Below are positions 1 to 8,991 of a stretch of DNA of 64,000 bases, in pieces. Source of the stretch: Novosphingobium sp. Rr 2-17 (GTDB taxonomy: Bacteria > Pseudomonadota > Alphaproteobacteria > Sphingomonadales > Sphingomonadaceae); NCBI RefSeq assembly GCF_000272475.1, contig NZ_AKFJ01000118.1, positions 1 through 64,000 on the forward strand, in the 5' to 3' direction. The notes under the pieces were generated by a model that worked only from the letters and a program-made list of their open reading frames with translations, was not told the DNA's origin and made no database searches. The translations under genes were made by a program, and so were the position numbers. Each line of letters starts with the position of its first letter. Position 1 is the stretch's first letter.

Positions 1-21
1 CACGGGCACGAGGATCTTCAT
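1..21 (-). CDS. etfB: Electron transfer flavoprotein beta subunit, first 7 codons only (cut by window edge)
   Basis: Reading leftwards from an ATG at 21, the seven codons spell MKILVPV, which is the usual N-terminus of EtfB, the small subunit of the FAD/AMP protein that takes electrons from acyl-CoA and other dehydrogenases to ETF-ubiquinone oxidoreductase. The rest lies outside the window. A position next to sucC fits what I recall of sphingomonad gene order. The call rests on seven residues plus context, so it is likely but not proven. A candidate promoter with palindromes lies at 53-112. Confidence 0.6.
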
Positions 22-52
22 TACGATCTGTCCTCTCGCTGATGGACGGCGA

Positions 53-70
53 TTTAATCGCGCGATTAAA
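53..70. promoter_or_regulatory. Perfect 18-bp palindrome in the predicted etfB 5' leader
   Basis: The sequence TTTAATCG-CG-CGATTAAA is perfectly self-complementary and sits 31 bases upstream of the etfB start codon, roughly at or just after the expected transcription start. It looks like an operator for a dimeric repressor. The regulator is not identifiable from the window. Confidence 0.4.
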
Positions 71-82
71 CTAGCGTGTCGA

Positions 83-112
83 GCTATCGCTTTCCTTGAC
101 GTATACGTCAAG
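83..112 (-). promoter_or_regulatory. Candidate etfB promoter overlapped by an 18-bp palindrome (LiuR-like operator?)
   Basis: Positions 95-112 form the perfect palindrome CTTGACGTATACGTCAAG. On the minus strand its right half supplies a -35-like TTGACG (111-106). With a 17-base spacer it is followed by GATAGC (88-83) as a weak -10. The palindrome core resembles the TTNACGTNNACGTNAA type of site described for LiuR, a MerR-family regulator of branched-chain amino acid and fatty acid breakdown in proteobacteria, pathways that feed electrons to ETF. The palindrome is seen; the regulator is inferred. Confidence 0.4.
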
Positions 113-182
113 CCCTCGAAGATATTGACGATGCGATAGAGAAACTTGTTCTTCTCGGTTGCAACCTGGCCCGGATACGCGA

Positions 183-210
183 ACGGCGGGGGTTGCGAAA
201 CCCCCGCCGT
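183..210 (-). terminator. GC-rich hairpin downstream of sucC
   Basis: A perfect 12-bp stem (183-194 with 199-210, 4-base loop) begins 29 bases past the sucC stop codon, read on the minus strand. There is no clear T-run after it, so it could be a terminator, an RNA-stabilising 3' structure, or both. It separates sucC from the downstream etfB. Confidence 0.5.
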
Positions 211-238
211 CGGTTGCGTCGTCAGGAACGGGCGCGGA

Positions 239-1438
<1,200 letters not shown>

Positions 1439-1639
1439 CGCTCGGACTCGCTTTCTGCTGGAGCTTCCGGGAATGTGCGGCAGCGCCGGTGAGAATATGC
1501 GCCAGTGACCTGACGTCTGGGAATTTTTGCGCTGCCGCCTAAGCACATCCCTGCCCGCTTGAAAAGTCCCGTTCCAGGCGCAAAGTCCGACTCGGGTAAC
1601 CTTTCGGCCAAACTGAATTGATAGGAAGACGCAATAGCA

Positions 1640-2440
1640 ATGATTGATCGCAAAAGACTGGAAGCTATCGTCCGCGAGGCAGGGCGGATCGCGCTGGCGA
1701 CCTGGCCGGGCGACGGTCATGCCCTGACGTCGTGGGACAAGGCGCCGGGAAGCCCGGTCTGCTCGGCAGACCTCGCCGTGGACGGTTTCCTCAAGGCGGA
1801 ACTGCGCGCCTTGCTGCCGGCGGCGGGCTGGCTTTCCGAAGAGACCGTCGATGCGCCCTCGCGGTTAAACGATGCACTGGTCTGGCTGGTCGATCCGATC
1901 GACGGTACGCGCGACTTCATCGCCGGGCGCAGCGGGTGGGCCGTCTCGGTCGCACTGGTTAACACGCGCCGACCGCTGCTGGGCTATCTCTACGCCCCGG
2001 CGCGGCGGCGAGCAGAGGGCGGCGAGTTCTGGTCCGCCGAAGCAGGGCGCGGAGCCTGGCGCAACGGCGAGCGCTTGGCTGCCAGTGGCCGCGATTCCCT
2101 GCCCGGCGCGCGGGTTCCGGCCAAGAAGCTGGCGGTTGAGGATGCCGATCTGACATTGGTGGACCAGCCCAATTCGATTGCGCTGCGCATGGCGATGGTC
2201 GCGGCGGACGAGGCCGATCTGCTGGCGACGCTGCGCTGGGGTTATGAATGGGACATCGCCGCCGCTGGCCTGATCGCGCGCGAGGCGGGGGGCGTGGTGA
2301 CCGACGCTTTCGGCCACCCTCTCAACTACAACAAGCACGATCCCAGGGCCTTCGGGGTGCTGTGTTCCTCGACGGGGATTCATGCCGCTGCCGTGTCGCG
2401 ACTGGCGGACCGGGCGGCGCGGTATTCCGTTCAGCCGTGA
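1640..2440 (+). CDS. cysQ: Inositol-monophosphatase-family protein, CysQ-like 3'(2'),5'-bisphosphate nucleotidase
   Basis: A 266-residue member of the Mg2+-dependent, Li+-sensitive phosphatase superfamily. The metal site is complete: SEE near residue 62, DPIDGTRDF near residue 83, and the C-terminal WDIAAAGLIAREAGG near residue 204. CysQ proteins hydrolyse PAP, the by-product of sulfate assimilation. The DPIDGTRDF form fits CysQ better than classic inositol monophosphatase, but substrate cannot be fixed from sequence alone. A GGAAG ribosome-binding site sits about 12 bases before the ATG. The gene stands alone and ends at a strong hairpin shared with the convergent ompA-like gene. Confidence 0.8.
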   Translation: MIDRKRLEAIVREAGRIALATWPGDGHALTSWDKAPGSPVCSADLAVDGFLKAELRALLPAAGWLSEETVDAPSRLNDALVWLVDPIDGTRDFIAGRSGWAVSVALVNTRRPLLGYLYAPARRRAEGGEFWSAEAGRGAWRNGERLAASGRDSLPGARVPAKKLAVEDADLTLVDQPNSIALRMAMVAADEADLLATLRWGYEWDIAAAGLIAREAGGVVTDAFGHPLNYNKHDPRAFGVLCSSTGIHAAAVSRLADRAARYSVQP

Positions 2441-2477
2441 TCGCTCGCCATTCGATGGTAGAAAACGCTCGATGGTA

Positions 2478-2512
2478 GAAGGGGCCGACAAGCGTAGCTT
2501 GCCGGCCCCTTC
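2478..2512. terminator. Bidirectional hairpin between cysQ and the OmpA-family gene
   Basis: GAAGGGGCCG and CGGCCCCTTC pair as the outer stem, with an inner CAAGC/GCTTG stem around a GTA loop and one A-C mismatch between them. It lies between two convergent stop codons (2440 and 2550). There is no strong T-run on either side. A direct repeat of CGATGGTAGAA precedes it. Confidence 0.6.
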
Positions 2513-2549
2513 ACCCGATCCCGCAGCTCGCGGAAACTATAATGCTGGC

Positions 2550-3224
2550 TTACCGGGCGGAGTTGACGTCTTCCTTGGTCACCGGTGTGATCTTGATCTC
2601 GACGCGGCGGTTAAGCGCGCGGCCTTCGGGGGTGCCATTGTCGGCGACGGGATAATCCTTGCCCATGCCCTGCGTCTGGATGCGGGCCGAGGACACGCCC
2701 CGGCTGATGAGGTAGCGGGCCACCGAATCGGCCCGGCGCTTGGACAGATCGACATTGTAGGCCGCCGACCCGGTCGAATCGGTATGGCCGTAGACGTCGA
2801 TCAGGCTGTCCGGATAACGGACCATCGATTGCGCGACTTTATCGAGGCTGTTCTGGAACGAGGGCGTGATCGCGGTGGAATCGACCGCGAAGGTGACGTC
2901 CGGCAGGTTGACCAGGATGCCATCGCCCTGCTGGGTGACGTCGATCCCCGACCCTGCAGTCTGTTCCTTCAGCTCGGTGATCTGCTTGTCCATCTGGTAG
3001 CCGACGACCCCGCCGGCCACGCCGCCGATGCCGGCGCCAACGATGCGTGCGCCCCGGCCACCGATGACGCTGCCCAGCAGATAACCCAGCGTCGCGCCGC
3101 CACCCGCACCCAGCGCGGTGCGCGATACCTTGCGCTCGCCGGTGTTGGGATCGGTGACGCAGGCGGACACGGTTACCAAGGCAAAGACGGCGGCTGCCGA
3201 AGTCAGAAGGCGGGACGTTTTCAT
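2550..3224 (-). CDS. OmpA-family lipoprotein with glycine-zipper region (YiaD-like)
   Basis: A 224-residue envelope protein. It has an N-terminal lipoprotein signal ending in VTVSAC, so it is probably anchored in the outer membrane by its lipid. A Gly/Ala-rich glycine-zipper stretch covers about residues 38-75 (GAGGGATLGYLLGSVIGG and following). A C-terminal OmpA peptidoglycan-binding domain covers about residues 110-215, with the motif DVYGHTDSTG and the typical NRRVEIKI ending. OmpA domains bind diaminopimelate peptidoglycan and tether outer membrane to wall. The reading frame is open far upstream, but the signal peptide fixes the ATG at 3224. It is a single gene between two convergent or divergent neighbours. 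Confidence 0.9.
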   Translation of the reverse strand: MKTSRLLTSAAAVFALVTVSACVTDPNTGERKVSRTALGAGGGATLGYLLGSVIGGRGARIVGAGIGGVAGGVVGYQMDKQITELKEQTAGSGIDVTQQGDGILVNLPDVTFAVDSTAITPSFQNSLDKVAQSMVRYPDSLIDVYGHTDSTGSAAYNVDLSKRRADSVARYLISRGVSSARIQTQGMGKDYPVADNGTPEGRALNRRVEIKITPVTKEDVNSAR

Positions 3225-3425
3225 AGCTCTTGCTCTTTCAAGGTGCGTGCCGATCACGCTAACCGTTGCTCGATCGGACGGGAACCCCTCTCTGAGCGAC
3301 GAGACGCCCATGCCAGTGAAACCCTCTGACCGCTCAGGTGTTCCCGCACAAGTTTTCGTAAACGGCGGATTTGCGGCACGAGCGTACTTCGCGCGGGCGC
3401 CGTTCTCTGCTAGCGCGGGATCATT

Positions 3426-4754
3426 GTGACGCCCTTTCCCTGGACCGACCTCCTCATCATCGCCGGCTTGATCCTGCTCAACGGCTTGTTTTCCATGTCG
3501 GAGCTGGCGCTCGTCTCTGCGCGTTCCGCCCGTTTGAAAGTCTCCGCCGACAAAGGGAGCAAGGGCGCGAAGGCCGCGCTCGTGCTGGCGACAGACCCTG
3601 GCCGGTTCCTCTCGACGGTGCAGATCGGCATTACCCTGATCGGCATTCTCGCTGGCGCCTATTCGGGGGCGAGCCTGGGCACGCCGGTGGGCGAGCGCGT
3701 GGCGCTGCTGGGGGTTCCGGCCGCCGCCGCTGCCGAAGTGGGCTTCATCCTGGTCATCATCGCCACGACTTACGCCAGCGTCGTCGTCGGCGAGCTGGTG
3801 CCCAAGCAACTGGCGCTGCGCATGGCCGAGCCCGTCGCGATCATCATGGCCCGGCCTATGGCGCTGCTGGCCCGGATCGTGACGCCCTTCGCCTGGCTCC
3901 TCGATCGTTCGTCGGCGCTGATCCTGCGGCTGCTCTCGATTCGGGGCAGCAACCAGGAACAGCTCACCACCGAAGAACTGCACATGATCTTCGCCGAGGC
4001 CACCAAGTCCGGCGTGATCGAGGAAGAGGAACGGGCGATGATGGCCGGCGTGATGCGCCTGGCCGAACGCCCGGTGCGCGAATTGATGACGCCGCGCCGG
4101 CAGATCGACTGGATCGATGCCGATGCGGACGAGGCACAGCTTCGCGCCAAGATCGGAGCCTCGCCCCATTCGCTGCTGCCCGTCGTCGATAACGGCGCGC
4201 CCGACAACGTGCTGGGCATCCTCAAGGTGCGCGAAGCGCTGGCCGCGCTTGTTGCCGGAGAGCGGGTGGACGTGCGCGCAATGATGAAGCGCGCCGAGAT
4301 CATCCCCGACCAACTCGATTCGATGGATGCCCTGCGCAAGCTGCAGACCGCCGAAGTCGCGATGGCGCTGGTGCATGACGAGTACGGCCATCTCGAAGGT
4401 CTCGTCACCCCGTCCGACATGCTGTCCGCGCTCGCCGGGAATTTCGTCGCCCACCAGGACGAGGGTGACGAGCCGATGGTCGTCGAGCGCGAGGACGGCT
4501 CGTTGCTCGTCGCCGGCCTGATGCCTGCCGATGCCCTGGCCGACCGCCTTTTGATGACGTTGCCGGACGACCGCGAATACGCGACTGCGGGCGGCTTCGT
4601 CATGGCAGTCCTCAAGAAAGTGCCGACCGAAAGCGAGCATTTCACGCAAGCTGGGTGGCGATTTGAGGTGGTCGACATGGACGGCTTGCGGATCGACAAG
4701 ATCCTCGTCTCACGTGAGAGCGACGACACGGACGGGGTCGCGGGCGAGGGCTGA
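3426..4754 (+). CDS. CNNM/CorC-type membrane protein (DUF21, CBS pair, CorC_HlyC domain)
   Basis: The 442-residue product starts at GTG. The N-terminal DUF21 (CNNM) transmembrane domain covers about residues 5-190 with the family motif ELALVSARSARL near residue 26. It is followed by a CBS pair (about 210-335, containing RELMTPRRQIDWI and HDEYGHLEGLVTP) and a C-terminal CorC_HlyC domain (about 350-430, containing YATAGGFVMAVL). Bacterial relatives are called hemolysin family, TlyC or CorC and are linked to Mg2+/Co2+ transport. True haemolysin activity is not implied. It is divergent from the OmpA-family gene across 201 bases and ends at a bidirectional terminator. Confidence 0.88.
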   Translation: MTPFPWTDLLIIAGLILLNGLFSMSELALVSARSARLKVSADKGSKGAKAALVLATDPGRFLSTVQIGITLIGILAGAYSGASLGTPVGERVALLGVPAAAAAEVGFILVIIATTYASVVVGELVPKQLALRMAEPVAIIMARPMALLARIVTPFAWLLDRSSALILRLLSIRGSNQEQLTTEELHMIFAEATKSGVIEEEERAMMAGVMRLAERPVRELMTPRRQIDWIDADADEAQLRAKIGASPHSLLPVVDNGAPDNVLGILKVREALAALVAGERVDVRAMMKRAEIIPDQLDSMDALRKLQTAEVAMALVHDEYGHLEGLVTPSDMLSALAGNFVAHQDEGDEPMVVEREDGSLLVAGLMPADALADRLLMTLPDDREYATAGGFVMAVLKKVPTESEHFTQAGWRFEVVDMDGLRIDKILVSRESDDTDGVAGEG

Positions 4755-4866
4755 TATCAGGCTGACGAAACAGGACCTGGCGAACCACGACGTATCGCGT
4801 TTCCTAACGTTGAGCGTATGGGTTTAGTTTGTGCAAGGCTCCTCAACGAAAAGCCTGTAACGAAAA

Positions 4867-4888
4867 AGGCCGGACTTTTGCCCGGCCT
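4867..4888. terminator. Bidirectional intrinsic terminator
   Basis: AGGCCGG pairs with CCGGCCT around an 8-base loop. An A-run precedes it and CTTT follows it, so it can end transcription of the CNNM gene (plus) and of the DUF3035 lipoprotein gene (minus). Confidence 0.75.
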
Positions 4889-4915
4889 CTTTACGTCATT
4901 GCTGCGTTTTGCGCG

Positions 4916-5332
4916 TCACGCGCCAATGGCAGTCTGCGCATCGCGACCGTCGCCTTCGGGGGCGGCGAGGATGGCGCGGGTGGTCTGGCCCTTGGCAACG
5001 GTGTACGTCCCCGGATCGCCCACGGTCGAGCGGATCGTCGGATCAGCACTGCCGGCAAGGCCCAGCGTGGTCTTCTCGATGTCGCTGCGCGCTTGCGGGC
5101 CGCCGAAGATCGCATCGAGGCTCTGCTGCTGCAGCGTATCATCGGTGGGGCGAGGCTGGCCCTGCTTGGGCGGGCTGAGTGCGAAATCCGGCGGCACCAC
5201 CAGCGGAGCCTGGCGCTGCACCGCGAATTCATCGGGGCGGGCGCGGTTCAGCATGCCGGTGCTGCCGCAAGCCGACAGCAGCACGGCGCTAGTCACGACG
5301 AGGGCAACAGCGCCGGTTTTCTTAATGGGCAT
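4916..5332 (-). CDS. DUF3035-type lipoprotein (BamF-like)
   Basis: A 138-residue predicted lipoprotein: a basic N-terminus, a hydrophobic stretch, then the lipobox LLSAC near residue 22. The mature part holds the conserved segment LVVPPDFALSPP and a Gln-rich LQQQSLDAIFGG element. Alphaproteobacterial DUF3035 proteins include BamF of Caulobacter, an accessory lipoprotein of the beta-barrel assembly complex. That role is likely but not shown here. A TTG codon at 5341 overlapping the lspA stop is an alternative start; the ATG at 5332 gives a normal signal peptide. It is the last gene of the long minus-strand run and comes right after lspA, the enzyme that would process its own signal peptide. 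Confidence 0.8.
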   Translation of the reverse strand: MPIKKTGAVALVVTSAVLLSACGSTGMLNRARPDEFAVQRQAPLVVPPDFALSPPKQGQPRPTDDTLQQQSLDAIFGGPQARSDIEKTTLGLAGSADPTIRSTVGDPGTYTVAKGQTTRAILAAPEGDGRDAQTAIGA

Positions 5333-5337
5333 CAAAG

Positions 5338-5877
5338 TCAAATCTCCGGGACGGGGTCCGTCGCTACGACGGGCTTTTCGCGCGAAAGTAGGGATCGGGC
5401 AAGAATAATCACCACGCCGATGGTGATGGCCGCATCGGCGAGGTTGAAGATCAGGAAGGGGCGAAAGCTGCCGAAGTGCAGATCGGCATAATCGATGACG
5501 AAGCCATGCTCGTAGCGATCACGGATGTTGCCAGCGGCGCCGCCCAGCACCAGTGCCAGCGCCGCGATGTCGCCCAGCTTGCGCTCACGCAGCAGCCAGA
5601 CCAGCACGAACAGCGCGATCAAGCCGGTCACCACCACCAGCCACCAGCGCTCTTCGGGCGATCCGGCGGTGAACAGGCCGAGCGAGATACCGCGATTGGC
5701 CATGAACGTCAGGTCGAAGAATGGCACGCCCTTGATCTGCCCTACGCTTTCCAGTTTGAGGTCGTAATAGACCCAGCCCTTGATCACCTGATCGAGCAAG
5801 TACACGCCCAGCGCGAACAGCAGGCCGAGGGAACGGTTGCGCCAGATCGTCGCCTTGGTCATCTGCAAAGCGCTCAC
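5338..5877 (-). CDS. lspA: Lipoprotein signal peptidase (signal peptidase II)
   Basis: An inner-membrane aspartyl protease that cuts the signal peptide from diacylated prolipoproteins. The 179-residue product has four hydrophobic segments and the family motifs: NRGISLGLF (about residue 62), GGAAGNIRDR followed by VIDYADL with the first catalytic Asp (about 112-130), and FNLADAAITIGV with the second catalytic Asp (about 142). The GTG start overlaps the ileS stop (GTGA). An ATG five codons on (5862) is the alternative start. The ileS-lspA pairing is widespread in bacteria. Confidence 0.96.
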   Translation of the reverse strand: MSALQMTKATIWRNRSLGLLFALGVYLLDQVIKGWVYYDLKLESVGQIKGVPFFDLTFMANRGISLGLFTAGSPEERWWLVVVTGLIALFVLVWLLRERKLGDIAALALVLGGAAGNIRDRYEHGFVIDYADLHFGSFRPFLIFNLADAAITIGVVIILARSLLSREKPVVATDPVPEI

Positions 5878-8800
5878 GGCTGTGCCTCCAGCGTCGCCAC
5901 CACGCCTTCACAGCGGCCGCACAAGTCTCCGTCCTCCGAAACATCGGGCAAATGGCGCCAGCAGCGCCCGCATTTGTGCTTGTCTGAAGGAGATACGCTC
6001 ACGCCGTCGCCCTGCCCGCGCGTCACTGTCGCGGTGATGAACAATTCGGCGAGGTCCCCGTCCGAGAACCCGGTGGGAAGCTGGTCGGCAGTCACTACCA
6101 CGTCGGCTTCCAGGCTGGAGCGGACGGTCTTTTCGCGGCGCAGCGGCTCGATCGCCTCGGTCACCTTCTGGCGCAGTTCACGCAAGGCGCCCCAAGCTTC
6201 GTTGGAGGCTTCCACAACGGGGACTTCGGGCCATTCCAGCAAGTGAACGCTGTCCGCTTCGGGGTAGCGGCTCGCCCAGATTTCCTCGGTGGTGAACACC
6301 AGCACGGGCGCGGCATAGCGCACCAGCGCGTGGAACAGCAGGTCCAGCATCGTGCGATAGGCGCGGCGCTTGGGGTCTGCGGGGCCATCGCAGTAGAGGC
6401 AGTCCTTGCGGATATCGAAGAAGAACGCGGACAAGTCCTCGTTGCAGAAGTCGATCAGGGTGCGCACGTAAGTGTTGAAATCGAAGTCCTCGACCGCCTG
6501 GCGCAGAGTGGCATCGACCCCGCCCAGCAGCGACAGGACATAGCGCTCCAGCTCCGGCAGTTCGTCCACGGGCACGCGCTCGGCATCGCTGAAGCCTTCC
6601 AGCGCGCCCAGCATGTAGCGGAACGTGTTGCGCAGCTTGCGGTACTGGTCGGCCACGCCCTTGAGGATTTCGTCGCCGATGCGGTGGTCCTCGGTGAAGT
6701 CCACCGAAAGCGCCCACAAGCGGATGATGTCGGCGCCGTTGGTTTCCATCACCTTTAGCGGGCTGATCGTATTGCCCAGCGACTTCGACATCTTGAAGCC
6801 CTTGGCGTCCATCGTGAAGCCGTGGGTCAGCACTGCCTTGTACGGCGCATGGCCGCGCGTGGCGCATGATTCGAGCAGCGAGGACTGGAACCAGCCGCGA
6901 TGCTGATCCGAGCCTTCCAAGTACAAGTCCGCCTTGGGGCCGACATAGCCTTCGGGGCGCAGCAAGTCCGGCCAGCGGCCTGATTCGAGCACGAAGGCGT
7001 GGGTGGAACCCGAATCGAACCACACGTCGAGAATGTCGGTGACGCGCTCGTAGTCATCGGCGTTGTAGCCGTTGCCAAGCAGGTCCTGCGCCGCTTCGTC
7101 GCTCCAGCCATCGACGCCCTTGGCGCGAATGGCCGCGACGATGCGGTCGTTGACCAGCGGATCGACCAGATATTCGCCGCTCTTGCGATCGACGAACAGG
7201 GTGATCGGCACACCCCAGGCGCGCTGGCGGCTGAGCACCCAGTCGGGCCGTCCTTCCACCATCGCGCCGATGCGGTTGCGGCCCTTTTCCGGCACGAAGC
7301 GGGTTTCGGCGATCGCCTGAAGCCCGGCCTCGCGCAGTGTCGGCGCGTCGCACAGGCCTTCCTCGGCAGGGTTCTCCGCGCCGCCTTCGCTTTCCCACCG
7401 CGTCTCGGCCCGGCTCTTGGGCGAGATATGGGTCATCACCTTGTCCATCGGCACGAACCACTGCGGGGTGCAGCGGTAGATCACCTTGGCCTTGGAACGC
7501 CACGAGTGCGGGTAGGAATGCTTGTAGTCCGCCGAGGCCGCCAGCAGTCCGCCGGCTGCGCGCAAGTCGGTGCAGATCGGGCCGTCGGGCGCGTTGAACT
7601 TGGGGTTGATGACCGAGCCTTGTCCGCCCAGCCAAGCCCAGTCTTCGCGATACTTGCCATCACCCTCGACCGCGAACTTGGGGCCGATGCCGTTGGCCTT
7701 GCACAAGTCGAAGTCGTCCTCGCCGTGATCGGGCGCCATGTGGACGAGGCCGGTGCCGCTCTCGGTGGTGACGAAATCGCCGGCCAGGAACGGACGGGGG
7801 CGGGCGAAGAATTCGAGCGCCTTTTCCCAAGCGTCGTCGCCAGCGACCGCTTCGTTGCCGTTCGCGGACGAGAGGTCATCAGATGGGTTCCCGCCTGCGC
7901 GGGAATGACGAAGGTAGTTGTAAATGGGGTGGCGGGCGAGGGTGCCGGCTAGATCGGAGCCTTTGCCTTCCCAAATAACTCCTTCGAAGCTCCATGCCTT
8001 CTCCAACCGACCGCGAAAGCTGTCGATCAGGTTTGTTGCTATAACGACGTATTCGTCGTCATTTCGCATGAGCGGTGCTTCCGCCTCAGGGGCTACAAAC
8101 GGTGCAAGTACCTTCGGCCGGAACGCGGCTATGCAGTAATCGATATCAGGGCCATAGGCGAGTGCTTGATTGACTGGAATGGTCCAAGGCGTGGTTGTCC
8201 AGATAACCGCCCTGATGGTCTTTCCACGATCAATTTCGAGTTGGCCTTCAGGCACGGCCGGCATCTTCAGAAGCTCGAACGCCACGTCGATCTGGGTCGA
8301 GACGATGTCCTCGTACTCGACTTCGGCCTCGGCCAGCGCGGTCTTTTCCACCGGGCTCCACATCACCGGCTTGGCGCCGCGATAGAGCATGTCGTTTTCG
8401 GCGAACTTGAGCAGTTCGCCAACGATGGTGGATTCCGCCTGGAAATCCATCGTCAGGTACGGGTTGTCCCAATCGCCATTGATGCCCAGGCGCTTCAATT
8501 GCTCGCGCTGGATGTTCACCCAGCCTTGCGCGTAGGCGCGGCATTCGGCGCGGAATTCCTCAGCGGGAACCTCGTCCTTGTTCTTCTTTTTCTTGCGGTA
8601 TTCTTCCTCGACCTTCCACTCGATCGGCAGGCCGTGGCAGTCCCAACCCGGCACGTACGGCGCGTCCTTGCCCAGCAGGGTCTGGGTGCGGACCACCATG
8701 TCCTTGAGGATGTGGTTCAGCGCATGGCCGATGTGCATGTCGCCATTAGCGTAGGGCGGGCCATCGTGGAGGATGAACTTTTCGCGGCCCGCACGCGCGG

Positions 8801-8933
8801 CGCGGGTCTTTTCGTAAATCTTTTCCGCCTGCCAGCGCGCCAGAATGCCTGGCTCCTTCTGGGGAAGGCCCGCCTTCATGGGGAAATCGGTCTTCGGCAG
8901 GAAGACGGTGTCTCTATAATCGCGCTGGGTCAT
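5874..8933 (-). CDS. ileS: Isoleucyl-tRNA synthetase with an in-frame palindromic repeat
   Basis: A class I aminoacyl-tRNA synthetase that charges tRNA-Ile and edits mischarged valine. The 1019-residue product has the HIGH-type motif HIGHALN near residue 68, the KMSKSLGN motif near residue 719, and a C-terminal zinc finger (KCGRCWRHLP and CGRCEG near residue 990). It is longer than the usual 930-970. Part of the excess is a segment near residues 340-375 in the editing domain, where RHSRAGGNPSDD is the translation of an intergenic-type palindrome. A second unusual segment lies near residues 505-535. Neither insertion breaks the frame, so the enzyme is presumably active. It lies between ribF (58-base gap) and lspA (4-base overlap). 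Confidence 0.97.
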   Translation of the reverse strand: MTQRDYRDTVFLPKTDFPMKAGLPQKEPGILARWQAEKIYEKTRAARAGREKFILHDGPPYANGDMHIGHALNHILKDMVVRTQTLLGKDAPYVPGWDCHGLPIEWKVEEEYRKKKKNKDEVPAEEFRAECRAYAQGWVNIQREQLKRLGINGDWDNPYLTMDFQAESTIVGELLKFAENDMLYRGAKPVMWSPVEKTALAEAEVEYEDIVSTQIDVAFELLKMPAVPEGQLEIDRGKTIRAVIWTTTPWTIPVNQALAYGPDIDYCIAAFRPKVLAPFVAPEAEAPLMRNDDEYVVIATNLIDSFRGRLEKAWSFEGVIWEGKGSDLAGTLARHPIYNYLRHSRAGGNPSDDLSSANGNEAVAGDDAWEKALEFFARPRPFLAGDFVTTESGTGLVHMAPDHGEDDFDLCKANGIGPKFAVEGDGKYREDWAWLGGQGSVINPKFNAPDGPICTDLRAAGGLLAASADYKHSYPHSWRSKAKVIYRCTPQWFVPMDKVMTHISPKSRAETRWESEGGAENPAEEGLCDAPTLREAGLQAIAETRFVPEKGRNRIGAMVEGRPDWVLSRQRAWGVPITLFVDRKSGEYLVDPLVNDRIVAAIRAKGVDGWSDEAAQDLLGNGYNADDYERVTDILDVWFDSGSTHAFVLESGRWPDLLRPEGYVGPKADLYLEGSDQHRGWFQSSLLESCATRGHAPYKAVLTHGFTMDAKGFKMSKSLGNTISPLKVMETNGADIIRLWALSVDFTEDHRIGDEILKGVADQYRKLRNTFRYMLGALEGFSDAERVPVDELPELERYVLSLLGGVDATLRQAVEDFDFNTYVRTLIDFCNEDLSAFFFDIRKDCLYCDGPADPKRRAYRTMLDLLFHALVRYAAPVLVFTTEEIWASRYPEADSVHLLEWPEVPVVEASNEAWGALRELRQKVTEAIEPLRREKTVRSSLEADVVVTADQLPTGFSDGDLAELFITATVTRGQGDGVSVSPSDKHKCGRCWRHLPDVSEDGDLCGRCEGVVATLEAQP
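7881..7912. repeat. REP-like palindrome embedded in ileS coding sequence
   Basis: TTCCCGC and GCGGGAA pair around CTGC (7888-7905). On the minus strand the flanks read CGTCATTCCCGCGCAGGCGGG followed by AACCCA, the form of a dispersed palindrome common between genes in sphingomonads and other proteobacteria. Here it is translated as RHSRAGGNP. A related pair occurs at 38853-38951. Confidence 0.75.
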
Positions 8934-8991
8934 GACGCGCGGGCACTAGAGCAATTGCGGCGATGTTGGAAGGGTGCGCGCTACAACTGCG

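Noticed and set aside
2453..2480. Direct repeat CGATGGTAGAA twice near the cysQ end
   Set aside because: Only two short copies; no sign of a functional or mobile repeat.
3225..4649. In-frame upstream extension of the OmpA-family gene to 699 codons
   Set aside because: The extension is antisense to the CNNM gene and would bury the lipoprotein signal peptide inside the protein.
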